NCBI GenBank assembly: GCA_028829895.1
Contig: CM054181.1
Coordinates: forward strand, 28,232,357 to 28,296,356
Direction: 5' to 3'
DNA: 64,000 nt
Source of the DNA: Sinotaia quadrata
Lineage: Eukaryota; Mollusca; Gastropoda; Architaenioglossa; Viviparidae
Notes under the pieces: generated by a model
Databases searched by the model: none
The model's input: the letters and a program-made list of their open reading frames with translations, nothing else
Told to the model about the DNA's origin: nothing
Translations under genes and position numbers: made by a program
Shown here: in pieces, positions 1-12,508 of the stretch
Layout of the letters: each line of letters starts with the position of its first letter
Position numbering within the stretch: position 1 is the stretch's first letter

Positions 1-1705
1 GCCTAGCTATATGCATAGGAATATTACTGTTTGTTCTTATCAGTGTACATGAAGGTTTCTGCATTTACCTATTCCAGAATTCATGATAAAATTAAAAATA
101 ACATTTGTAACCATCAAAATTAAAATAAAATATGTAGATTTATACCAATAACAAGTAGTGTTTCTTTGTTTTTGGCCCCTCTTAGCCTAAAAAAAAATAA
201 CTGTTGACATTTACATATCTCTGGAAGAATCCTAACCATTACAGAATAAATTAATTGGTATTTTGAACTTTGTTGACAAACTGTTTTCAAATTCTTCAGC
301 TAGAAGTTATGGCACAAATATGGTCAACTTTTAGGCACTGAAAAGGTGAATGTATGCGTGTGCATTTGTACTGAGAGTTCTCATTCTGCAAATAGAAAGC
401 ATGGTGCAACTTCATTGCAGTTGATTGTGCCTGTTTAGTAATGTGGCAATTTTCAATATCAGTGAGATGTGGCATTACATGTGATTCCTATTAATAGGTA
501 CAGTTCAGGTTGTGAGTTATTCACTTGACAGGAAAAATCACTATTTCATTGTGAGTTAATAAAGAATATTTAAGAACATTTTAGTTAAAGCATTTTTTTT
601 TTTTTAATTTCTATAGACAGATCCATATGTTAAACAGCACAGTTTGTTTTGTTTGTGAGAACTGAAACTGCAATGATGTTTGTGATTGCTTTCGTCAGTA
701 TTATGAAAATAAGAAAATCCCTTGGTCTTGCTGTGTCACGTCTGTGAGCATGTTTTGGCTGCATCTAAGTCCACTTAAGAATTTGTTCTAATCTAAAGCA
801 ATGGGGAATGTGTTTCTTTTCATTATAATCAGAAGTGCATTATGTTGTTGTTCAGATTTAATTCTCTTAAGTAAAGATATTGTTAATTATATGAAGGAAG
901 GTAAGTAATTTGTAGTTACAAAATAAAATAAAGATGATTTAACCAAATTATTGCTTGTGTGCTCCTTTTTTAAGAAATAAATTGCTTAGATATATATGAT
1001 GGTAATTACACAAACAAAGAGTGTTTCTTTTCTTTTACTCCAACATTTCCACAAACTGTACAATTTAAAATATTCATTTCAGAAATTATTATTGATGTTT
1101 GTAAAGTAACAATTTAAAATATATTTTGATGTTTCATGGGATATATTCTAATGTGTTCAAAATCATTTAATTTGTCTGTAGTATCATTAAATTTGTTTTT
1201 GTCAGATATCACTAAGTTCATATTAGTTATTAACTTGTATAAAATATTGTTTTTGTGGTGTTATGTACACTTTAATATTTACTTTAGAATACTTAGAGAT
1301 AATATAGATAAGATACAATTTATCAGATTAACATTTGCTGCATTCTTAAAAGTGCTTAATAAATTTGGTTTTTATTTGGTAGAAAAATAAATTTGAAGCT
1401 GTTTTTGACTTTGGCTGGTCTTTGTTTTGGTTCCATATATTTCACCAGTCTGCTCTTTGTTTCTGTCTTTTTTTTTCTTTATTTTATTCCTGGATAAGCT
1501 ACAACTTGGGTGGGGAGGGGGTGAATGTAAGTTGAATTACATATGCTTGTAATCTTGTGTCAAATACATTCAACAACAGTCCTGTTCCTTTCATTACTGA
1601 AGTGTGTATTGACTTAATATTTGATCAGATGGATCTTTATTAAATGATTGAAATTGAATTTATTTTTATTTATGCATGTATTCTGTTGGATTATATATGA
1701 GACTA

Positions 1706-2193
1706 TAGTGGACCCTCACATAGCATTGGGTTTGCATAACATTAGGCCTTTCTTAGATGTTTGTGTATTCACTTAGCATTAGAATCTGTACATTAACCAT
1801 ATTTGGACTGTCAGGCTCCACAAATGAGCTCCTATCTTATCTCAGCAAATCAGAAACACTGTTGCAGAGTGTTTTGGTCTTTTTTTTAAATGTAGTTTTG
1901 GCTGCATTAAAGAGCTAAAAATAATAACTATTTTATTAATTGAAGTACCTTCTGCAATTAACAATGGCATCTAAAACAAGTTTAAATAAAGGACATACCA
2001 AGAAAACACTATTGCAAAACTTGAGAATGGTTTGAATATAACTTGATCATGGTTTTTTATGTCTTTTAATGAATCTTCAACATATTTCTAATCTAAGGTA
2101 ATAATTAAGTCCTTTTTTTAAAAATTTAATTGACAAACCTGTTTCACTATTTTAAGAAGTTAGGTTACAGAGCATTAATACAAGGGTCCACTA
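1706..2193. mobile_element. Short non-autonomous element with TA-flanked terminal inverted repeats
   Basis: Left end TAGTGGACCCT at 1706 and the inverse AGGGTCCACTA ending at 2193, each flanked by TA (1704-1705, 2194-2195). A TA duplication with short terminal repeats is typical of Tc1/mariner or pogo-like elements. The interior is A+T-rich and has no transposase. Confidence 0.7.
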
Positions 2194-4714
2194 TAGCTTG
2201 AAACAAACTAAAAACATCAATCTCTCTTCTTTTTTTTAATGTCTCTTAAGAAATGTTTGCACATTTGGCAATCATTATAAAATTAAATTAATTATATTGA
2301 TATTAAAATAGTTTTAAACCTCATTACAAAATAAATCTTCTGATCAAATATTTTGTCATTTCCTGTTGTGTGTAAATCGAGCATCAGTAGATTAAAATTC
2401 ACTAAGATGCAGAACACAGAATATTAATAAACTCTTAAAAATATAGACTTACACTCAAATTTAAAATTCACAGGTCTTGTTGATTAAATTGAATGAAAGT
2501 TGTGTGAATTTGCACAAGCGTATGTGTGGTTTTGAATTTTGAACATTAATATAAATTTGGCTACACTAACAAGATATAGACCTCCAGTGATTGGTTATCA
2601 TCCACAACTTGAGTGATTCCTTAGAAAGATAATACACATAACCTTTGCATATCATGTAACTTACAGTTGAGTAGAAAGCTGTGGTATAATGACTAAATAG
2701 CTGGGGTGGGAGCATACTCTGAAACTCAAAAGACATCAGAACTGTTAAGATTGATAGAACTAGATTGTAAAATGTTGGACTTGGAAGAATAAAATAAATG
2801 CCTACATGATTTACATCTTATGCTTTGTGCAAAAGAAATAATATGATTCAAAGTAAAATATTTATGCCTTGGTTTTCCTTAGAAAAATGAAACATTTATC
2901 AGTTTTGCTTTGGAAGAAAAAAGTTTGAATCTATTTTTAATAGGTCAGACATCATTACAATTACATACTTTCTGATTGACACAGTTCTCATCGGGTTTTT
3001 ATTTTTTTTTCCATTGAAACTAAACTCTATGACATTGTCTGTTATGTGTAAATTCATTGTACACCATCAAGAAATGTCACTTGCGTTCACCTGATCCCAC
3101 AGATTATATAATTCACAGGCTAGTAAAGATGCATCATTTGCAAAGTATAGTGTGATAATGTCTGGAGTGGGTTATGCTTATTTTTCCACAAAAATTCTCA
3201 AACCTGCTATTTGTAGTATAACAATGTGGGTGATACAGACAGTATGATTAACCTCTTAACTGCAGGGCACTTAAATATATGCAATTCAATTTGCTGGGGA
3301 GAATTTTAGAAAGTACTGTATTGACTTATTTAGCAATAATACTATATTGAAGTTATGCTTTCAGTATTAATTTTAAAATCATTCAAAGAGCAATTTAACA
3401 GCCACTTTTATAATGTGTGTCCTTAGGGCAGTGAAGTGGTTAATGCTATTGAATGTGATTATAATATGTGTATATATATATTAACAAAATAAAATTTGAA
3501 ACAGAATAGAGAGACTTAGTCATTTTTAAATTTATGACACTTTATCAAAAACTTTAGTAGATCTTATTTTTATTTAATTGATATCTGGCTTTGTCAGGGA
3601 AAAAAAAATTGAATCCTGGAAGAATCTTATTTTGAGCATTGACTAAATCCTAGTCTTTATTCCTTTATAAATTTTAAAAACCAGCCATAGGTTAAACTTT
3701 TTTTTTTTAACCCATTGAAATCTAGCCGAAAAGTACATAATTAAATATAATGAATGATATTTTTGTACTTTTATGTCCACACTCTGAAGAAAAATCATTT
3801 GTAGATAGGCTGTAACCAATAAAAAGAATAGTAACTGCAAAATTTTCAGTACATTATTCAATTATTGTTTCACAAGGAAACTAGTTCAAACCTGTATGGT
3901 GATTTTGTAATGATGCTATTATTTGATCTGAAAACAAGCATATTTTAAATAAATGATTGCTTTAAAGTGGCAATTCACTGGATGTCTAATTTGTTCCCAT
4001 ATTTTTAATTGTATTTATCAGGCAGCTCATATTTCTGCCTGCTGTGTTTGTTGTTTGTGAACATATTGCTTAAAGTTCTTCTTTCAGTGTAAGGATTCTG
4101 TGATGTGCATACACAAATTAAATTTGTAAAATCTTCAATGCTAAACCAGCAAATATAGCACCAAAAATATTTATTTCACAGTAAACAGAAATGCTTTTGA
4201 AAAATAGCTGTTCAGGTAAACAGTTCACAGAAACATCCTCTCTCCCCTGCCGCCTCCCCCCAAAAAATCCCAAATCTAAAGGAATAATTATAAAATAGTT
4301 ATACTTTGGATTCTGTGCAGTTGGTTTTTATAAACATCAGCTTGGGATTTTAAATTGTTTAATTTAGATCAGCTTATTCAAAGGTGTATTACATTTTTTT
4401 TTTAAGTGTTTTAATAATAAATCGATTTACTATTTGATCTAAAGGTTTAGAAAAAAGAATAATCTTACTTAAAGCTGTAAGAAATTAAAAAAAAAAATAC
4501 ATTATGAAACTTCGTGCATATAGATGTGTGTCACTTGAATGCATTTGTCTCATTACTCATATATTTTTAATAAACTTGTTATTGCTATCTTCCATCTTTA
4601 GCATCACTTGATTTTGTATTCTTGCCTCATGCAAATACACAAGCGTGTTAGTGTATATATATATATATAAATTCACAGAAATTGATAGCTGAGCAGAGTT
4701 ATTTCCTTTTAAAT

Positions 4715-5175
4715 CAGTGCTTCTCAAAGTGGTGGTCCGTAGCAACCCTCCAGGGAGAGAAAGAAATTTGATATGCCATATTTAGCACTTGTAAACACAA
4801 AACAACTTGAAACTTGGGCATGCTAATAATTTGTCATGAAACAAAATCCAGACAAGAGTAAACGAGTTCCGAAATGAGCACTCTGTGTTTTTTCAAGACA
4901 AAAAAAAAACAAAGTTAAATTGGTCAGAACTATTTTGAACTATGGACCTGTCAGTCAGGCAGACTTATTTGGCTGCTATCTTTGCCATCTTGCATACATT
5001 TAGTAATATTTTGCTTCTTTTTCCTAACTGAATGTAATATCGTTTAATAGTTTCAAATAAATATCTATAATTTTTTAATTAATTAATTTAATACCCTTAA
5101 GTTGGCAGCACTGGTCCCTGGCCTACTGGGGAAAAAATTGCCAGTCTGCCACACCATATATTTTGAGAAGCACTG
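4715..5175. mobile_element. Non-autonomous hAT-type element (461 bp)
   Basis: Perfect 14-bp terminal inverted repeats, CAGTGCTTCTCAAA at the left and TTTGAGAAGCACTG at the right. They are flanked by identical 8-bp duplications TTTTAAAT at 4707-4714 and 5176-5183. An 8-bp duplication and CAGTG...CACTG ends are hallmarks of hAT elements. There is no coding capacity. Confidence 0.92.
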
Positions 5176-7811
5176 TTTTAAATAACATCATAATTTATTG
5201 TCTTCACAATTAATTTTGATGAACATAATTATGGCAGTGAAAAGGTTGTATTGTCTTAACATTTATTGCTACATGTACTATGTTAGTTTTATTTATTCAA
5301 ATCCATTTGATTGATAAAACTGTTCTAAAATTTAATATATACATAACTTATGAAAACAATACACAATCATCTTTTGCACTTTGTCATATAAAGATAACAG
5401 AATGAATGCACATTAACATTTGACATTCCAACTAATCTCAGCAGTGTGGTGTTTGTGAATGGCTCTATAATACCCCCTTTTTTAAAATTAAAAAACACCA
5501 AACAAAAAAATAACAACAAAAGCCTCTACTATTTTAGAACAAGTTGCAATTCAGAATCGTGAGGTATATGATTTAATGTAGGGTTCTTAATCTTTTACAA
5601 GCCTTGCATCTGTTTAGCAACCCAAGATACCCCTACACATCAACCAAATTTTTAAATGGTTATCAATTTTGATTTAGTTAATTTATTTAATATTAAATAG
5701 AGAATGTGCATCAAAATTGATTTATTGCAAATTACAGTTATTAAAAAAACAACAACTAAAACATTCATTAATTATTTTATAAGTAGTAATTTTTAAAGTT
5801 TGGTTAGGTAATTTTAATTAAAATCTTTATAACTGACTTTTTTCCCATTAATTTCAATGGGATTGGTGTCAACCAAATCTTGTGGAACAATTTTTCACAT
5901 AATGTCTTTCTATTCTTCGTCTTCATTGCAGACAATTTTTAAACACTTGGCCCCCAAAAAGGTATGTTATAATAAAGGAAACAATGACTCACTTTGCAAG
6001 TGCTGTGGACAACTTGAGCCAGAATTCTGAAAGTGATTTACTGCAAACTAATTTTTCAACAATTTATTTACTTTTAAACCTGTCTAGTCCTCTGTTTGTG
6101 AGCAGTTTCAGTGCTGGGAAGGTTAGTAAGGAAATGATTATGAAGTCAAGCGTTGATTTTCTTAACTTTAAAATTGAAGTAACTATCAAAAGATGTTTTA
6201 AGGATTTCACAATGGCTGATGAATTTTCTTGGGCTAGAAATGGCAGTTTTTAAATGATTATTCATATCTGTCTCAAGAAGAACTTTAATAAGAAACAAAA
6301 AATTGGCATTAATGTCCATTTTGCAATCTTCTCTTCCAGAGGGACAATTTAACTAGATATGCTTTTACTATTTTTAGCAGCAACTATGATGGCCACAGAT
6401 GGACCTTGAATGGCCATATTTTTGTTTATTAGATGAAAAAATACAGCCACCAAATAAGAATGCAATGTTTGCTTTTAGAATTAAGAAAAAAATACATTTC
6501 AGCATTTTCCATCTTTTCTACTAATACTTGCTTGGCAAAGAGAATGTTCACTATTTCAGGAATGTAGCTCTTGTGAATGAGGCTCACAATGGGGTGGGGG
6601 GTGGGGGAAGGGATCCTTTTATAGTAGAAATGCCTGCATACTAATCAGCTGATTGCCCTGTGACATTTCAGTAGTCTTTTCCATTAACACTTTGAACTGA
6701 TACAGCTAGTTTTGAATTCTTCCATCACCTGTTTCAAAATATTTGAAGATATATCAGCAATTTGGAGCAAATCATATAATTTTTTAAGGACAAGTCTCGG
6801 TCTTCTTTTACTGTTCTTTACCCAAAAAGTTCGAATATTTCCTGGGTACACAGCTGATGTCCATAGTATTTTGTTTGGCTTCATTTTTGCTTTTAAAAAT
6901 GCAACCTTGTAGGATGCTTCTAGATGTTTTTTTCAAAACAAATTCAAGTTTTGGCAAATTTCCTTTTGTCTCAAATCTTGCTTTGAAATACCTGGAGATT
7001 ATCTGAGACATTCCTAAGATGAATATAAGAAAGGTGCCCTTTCAGCATTGTTTTTATTACAAACACTTATCTGACATAAAAGGTTTTTGAACCACTGTGA
7101 TGAATGTGATTTTAGAGATATGTATGATCACATTTTCTCTTTGACATTTCCAAATTTTTTAGCCAAGAGTGAGATAGATTCCATTATCTGTTAAGGAAAT
7201 CAAGGATCTATAAAACTTTATTTAATTAATAAAGTCTTTTGGGAAAAGTCAAAGACTGTATAAGATAACTTCTAAAGTATGTCTCTTTATGAAAATTTTG
7301 TATGCTTTTCTCTAAGAAAGTTTAAATATTTTTTGTTGCTATCAAAAAATTAAATTACACCAAAATTTAAATATTTCTTTACTAATTGAACATATTTTGC
7401 AGAATATCCATCTATTGCAAATGAATTGAGAAGAAAAAAACCAAATCTAAAGTGTAAATTGGAAGATATCAGAGAATTAGGCTTTCATAATAGATTCATA
7501 CAAAAAAAAAACATATTGTTTCATTTAGTTTGCAAATATATTTTTTAAAATAAGAACAGATTTTAGCAACTCAAATAAGAAGGACAAGCTTAAAAACAAC
7601 CTGGATATCATCAGTTTACTAATTGATTTCTGGAATAATGGAGACACAAATTAGCAAGATTTAAGTGTACTTGCAAATTAATCCCTTGATTTTTCTACCA
7701 ACCTTTCAGCCTTTTTTGATTGATGAGAACAGATCAGGTGCAGTAAACTTATTTTTGCCAGTGCTCTTCAGACATAATTTTCCTGTCCAGCTGAGGTGTT
7801 GTCCATCTAAA

Positions 7812-7935
7812 AATTTAGGCTTTTTAGATGATCCAGACTACCTCAACTAAATCTAAGAAGTAAAAGGCATACAAGAAAAACAATGTTTTCTTAGATTTAG
7901 TTGAAGTAGTCTGGATCATCTAAAAAGCCTAAATT
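7812..7935. repeat. Near-perfect 48-bp fold-back (hairpin) with 28-nt loop
   Basis: Arm 7812-7859 is the reverse complement of 7888-7935 at 47 of 48 positions. The only non-pair is C7842 opposite A7905. No transposon ends or target duplication were seen around it. In a CSTF3 primary transcript it would form a long RNA duplex. Confidence 0.93.
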
Positions 7936-10014
7936 GATCAAATACTGGGTACTAGCTCTACTTTTACTTAATACAGTTAAGAGCAATCTTACCTGTTCCA
8001 TCAGTTAGGTTAGTTGTAATTTCTAAATTTCTTTCCTGCCCCCGACAATTTTTGTTTGCACTCTATAATATAGTTAACCTGTCTTTTACTACTGAAGTCA
8101 GTACACAGTGTCCTATCTATAGTCTTGATTGGATCAGCAGTGAAAGGCATTAAAGTACTTGCAAATTACATTCAGCGTAATTATTCTTATCAAATGCAAA
8201 TAATAAGATTAAAAAATATAAACAGTTGCTTATAAAAGGTCATAAAAGTGTATCTTTTTAAAAAGACTACTAGACTACCAGTCAAATTAATCACCATGTA
8301 TAAAGATCAGTAATTAATGAGTTATTTTATACCCATTCATATTTCATTTAATAGCACCAGTGCCTTAAACAAATAAGTGCCATCAAATGATGTTCAGTGA
8401 ATCTATTCAATACCCTCCAGTTTAGCCTTTATTTGAGCTAATAGAATCTTTAGAAAACATCTCAATGATGTTGAAATATTTTAATAATTATTATTAAAAG
8501 TACAGTGCTGCTGGATACAGATGTAACATAGTATATATTCATATCAATGTTATAATTTGCTTGGCCCCCAAATACATTTGGTGAGTTGTTCCACTACCAC
8601 CACACATTCACACACACTTATTATATGTAATTCTCTTCTGTTCATTGTATCTAGCCACATTCATATTTTGTAGTCCAATTATTACCATGTCAGAGAATAT
8701 ATTAGAAGATTGTATAGGTACATCCACTTGAGAACTGGATGGAACACTGTATTTATCAAACCCCTTTTGTGGATGAATGACCCTTTATTACTTATGTGAG
8801 CAAGATAATTAAGGACTTCTTGCTAGATTGTGTATTTTCAAGTTTTATAAACTTTCAGTAAAGTAGTTTTATTGCACAAATGCAATTAACATTTACAAAT
8901 TTGTTTCTGGTTAGGGAAAATTGAGGGAAATTTTCATCACTGTGCAGCTAGAAACATATTCAGACTTTAACATAGAGTATTACCAGAACCAGACAGAACA
9001 AGAACAAATCATTTCAAATCAGCGTCTTGCATGAATTAAATTGAAAATTAGCATTTACTACATCTCTACAAAATTAAATATTTTATTTTTAGCAATGTTT
9101 TCCAGGAGTAGAGCTTGCCTTGATTGCTGACAGAAAATTGCATGTCACTCATTATTATGTGATCTTTTCAACAAGTTTCTTCAAGATCTTAGTTTGTGCA
9201 GTCTGGCTGAGTATGCTGTTCTGATCAGAAGTAGTAAATCAATCTAGTGTTAATTTTTTTTTTTAATTGCACTTAATGTGAATGATTTTAATGTCTAGAT
9301 TGTATTGTTCAGTTGTTATTACTTCCTTGACTATTCCCCTTCCTCAGTAAGTAATGATAATTAAATTTTAAGTAACAAAGGAAAAGGAAACATTAAAAAA
9401 AGATTCAAGCTACACTTTTACAATATGTGTTTAAAATGTTTCTTGGTGATACAAGAACAAATGACATTTTTCATAGATTAATTTCTCCCAACTTCCCAAT
9501 TTAAATGAAGGAAAATAAAAGCCATAAGAAAAATTAAGGTACAGTTTGACAGAATGATTACTGCAGAAGATCAAGTGATGAAGCATTTGTGCAATTTTGT
9601 AACTCTAAATAAAAGAAATAAATAAGCGCTGTTTTACTGTATAGAATAGTTTGGTGTACAAAAAGAATGTTTCAAACATCACTTAAGAATAAGTGGTGAA
9701 TGTACATTTTTATGTTTCTCTTTAGGCCTTGTTTTTGAAATTCTTTGTGTAAGAAGGATTTTTAAAAAAAATGAATCTTACGCAGAATAATTCATTTACG
9801 TTAGCATAGTAAACATACTATGTATTTAAGTAAAATTTTGTTGTCCTCTTGATGGTCCACATGGAATTTGTATAAAAAGAAATTTACATGTTTTATGAAA
9901 AAAGTGTTGTGTACATTTAAAAAAAAAAAAAACAGCAGAAAGGTTAGGCAGATGGTTATTGTGGGTGCCTCTTTTGCCTCCAGCTAGGTGAAATTGCTCA
10001 AATTAAATTAATAG

Positions 10015-10018
<4 letters not shown>

Positions 10019-10080
<62 letters not shown>
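10019..10080. repeat. (CT)n microsatellite
   Basis: Uninterrupted CT dinucleotide tract of about 60 bp, directly followed by the first copy of the duplicated 97-bp segment (10081-10177). Confidence 0.97.
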
Positions 10081-10084
<4 letters not shown>

Positions 10085-10475
10085 ATACAAATCTAATACC
10101 ATCATACTCATAGATTAGCAGTGGATGTAATTAATGGATTCCTGTTTAAATAACAAATCAGGTGGATTTGTATATTCATTCTGTTCCTCATAGTTTAAGT
10201 AATCAGATAATACTGATTATATTAAATAAGAAAATTTCAGAGATTATTTCTGCTTATTATACTTAAGTAATATCATACTGTGTATTGTAGTCTTTATATT
10301 TTTGTACATTTTAATTTATTAACCACTATCCAGAGTTCTGGGTGCTCATTTTTAAAGTTTGGTTATATAAGCGAATATTATACAGAAAAAACAGTTATCT
10401 ATGTACGGTACTGCTTGCTTATGACTGGTGTTTTATACTGTCTCCATTTGTGTATCCCTTTTGGAAACAACCATC

Positions 10476-10521
<46 letters not shown>

Positions 10522-10619
10522 ATACAAATCTATTCTAATACCATCATACTCATAGATTAGCAGTGGATGTAATTAATGGATTCCTGTTTAAATAACAAAT
10601 CAGGTGGATTTGTATATTC
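10081..10619. repeat. Duplicated (CT)n-flanked segment, two copies
   Basis: The segment 10081-10177 recurs at 10518-10619 almost unchanged apart from a 5-nt TATTC-type insertion. Both copies begin right after a (CT)n tract, and the second also ends in one (to about 10630). The offset is 437 bp, so tract and segment were probably copied together. The 337 bp between copies holds nothing recognisable. Confidence 0.9.
10474..10517. repeat. (CT)n microsatellite, second tract
   Basis: CT dinucleotide tract immediately before the second copy of the duplicated segment. Two long open frames here merely translate the repeat as Leu-Ser. Confidence 0.97.
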
Positions 10620-10990
10620 TCTCTCTCTCTGTAATGAATTTCACCACACACAAAAAAATTTACAATAGATAATTTTGCTGATTTGTTTTCAGTCAGTGCC
10701 AATAGTGATCATTTAAATTTTTTTATCTTTTAAAAAAATTACCTCTGTAGAATTTCATTTTGGGAAGTTGCAATCTTTTCAATGACATCTCTTTAGAAAG
10801 AAATAAAATAAAACACCATAAAAAGCATAATCTTTCAGGAACATCTCTCAAGTGTCATGCAATTGCCATTTTTTGTCCAGATGCTTGAGCAGCAAATAGT
10901 CAGTGTACACTTTTAATTTGTGTTAGGAGACATACAAATCTATTACTGTATAATGATGATAAATTTATTCAACTTTGGATTAATCTAAAG

Positions 10991-12342
10991 CAGGGGTCAC
11001 CAACACGGTGCCCGCGGGCACCAGGTCGCCTGCAAAGACCATGTGAGTCGCCCACGGTGAGCGGAAAAAAAGTCACAGGAAAAAAGTAACGGAAGAAAAG
11101 TCACAGAAAGCGACGGCTCATTAGGATCGTGGTTAAATGTGTGTGTGTGTGATTTGTATATCGTGTACATATCACAGAAAGCGACGGCTCATTAGGATCG
11201 TAGTTAAATGTGTGTGTGTGACTAGAAAAAAAAGTCACAGAAGATAAATCACAGAAAAATGTGTATGAATCTGATGTGTTATCACTAAACAAGTATGCAT
11301 TTACACATCTAAGCAGGAATGAGTATCACATAAATAAATTAAATTAAAAAAAATAATTTTGCGTTCTTTTCATATCACGAGAGAAATCACAAAATAAACT
11401 AAAATTAGTTTAAATGTTTACTATATGCAATAATTTTGGGACCTAAACATACATAAAATAAGATGCCAATGCAATCATATGATTAGAGCATTCAATGCAA
11501 TATAAACATTTTCAGATACTTGTGAGTTTTATTAATATTGCATGCCACCGTTCAAATTTATAGTTTATTAGAATTTACATATATGCCAATCGTTTTGACC
11601 AATTAATACCATATTTAAATGTTATAATCGCCGACTAGTACAAGAACAATAGAACACTATTAATATTACAGTAATACAGTTCAAAGTTTTAATCTCGATC
11701 GGGAAATAATTTCCAGAAGTGAAAAGAAACTGACGTATTAATATAAAATAAAACTAAATAAAAAGACACCAATTAAATCATGTTTCAAGCAGTCACATCA
11801 CACTAAAATGACTAAACATTTGTTGGTAATGTATGTTAGGTGATTTTTAAGAACATTTTATTCTACAATTACCAATCGCAGGTAATAAACAAGAAAAGCA
11901 CTTTAAAAATAAGTAAAGCGAACACAACTGACAATGACCGTCTTGTTTAAGATATAAAACAAAGAAAATAGTACAGTATTATCAAAAACACACAACCACA
12001 TGAAACAAATACCAGGTTAATTTATGTTGTATGTGTAAATGCGTATTTGTTTAGTGATAACACATCAGATTCATACATATTTTTCTGTGATTTATCGTCT
12101 GTGACTTTTTTTCCTGGCAAAACTTGTGATTTTTTTCCCCGTGACTTTTTTCCTGTGACTTTTTTTCCTAGCAAAACTTGTGACTTTTTTCCTGCCAATC
12201 ATCGCCCGTATGTCTTTTCGAAGTTTTCACATTATTAATAATGTATAAAGGCAAACTAGAAGAGTGAATGAAACTGGTAGCCCTTCGTATGACTCAGTAC
12301 CCATGAAGTAGCTCTCAGTATCAAAAAGGTTGGTGACCCCTG
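10991..12342. mobile_element. Non-autonomous hAT-type element with nested inverted repeats (1352 bp)
   Basis: Ends CAGGGGTCACCAAC (left) and GTTGGTGACCCCTG (right), flanked by identical 8-bp duplications ATCTAAAG at 10983-10990 and 12343-12350. The left end contains a perfect 16-bp palindrome GGTGCCCGCGGGCACC (11007-11022). Inside, about 84 bp at 11225-11308 recurs inverted at about 12031-12113. Short GTCACAG/CTGTGAC motifs with A or T tracts are repeated near both ends. No transposase is seen; the middle (11310-12030) is A+T-rich. Confidence 0.93.
11102..11224. repeat. Tandem duplication of about 67 bp inside the hAT element
   Basis: CACAGAAAGCGACGGCTCAT starts at about 11102 and again at about 11172, each followed by ATTAGGATCG and a (TG)n tract. 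It lies between the terminal repeat and the nested inverted repeat and has no counterpart at the other end. Confidence 0.85.
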
Positions 12343-12469
12343 ATCTAAAGCATTGCAGCATAGAAATCCATTTTTTAAAATTTCTTGTGTGTGTGGAGAT
12401 TATAGCATATCTTTTTTTTATGTGGACCATCTCCAATCAAACAATGATTTGCCCTTTCTTTTCACAGAT

Positions 12470-12506
<37 letters not shown>
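12470..12506. repeat. (GT)n microsatellite
   Basis: About 18 uninterrupted GT units, shortly downstream of the hAT element. Confidence 0.97.

Positions 12507-12508
<2 letters not shown>

Noticed and set aside
5578..7098. Possible further hAT element, with TAGGGTTCTTAA near 5578 and TTTTTGAACCACTG ending at 7098, plus several overlapping open frames on both strands
   Set aside because: The ends are only loosely similar, no exact 8-bp duplication is present, and no transposase motif could be recognised. The region may be an old repeat but is not supported as a defined element.
11101..12238. Two open frames starting MFSDNTSDSY on opposite strands (11101-11292 minus, 12047-12238 plus)
   Set aside because: They are mirror images produced by the nested inverted repeat of the hAT-type element, not two related genes.
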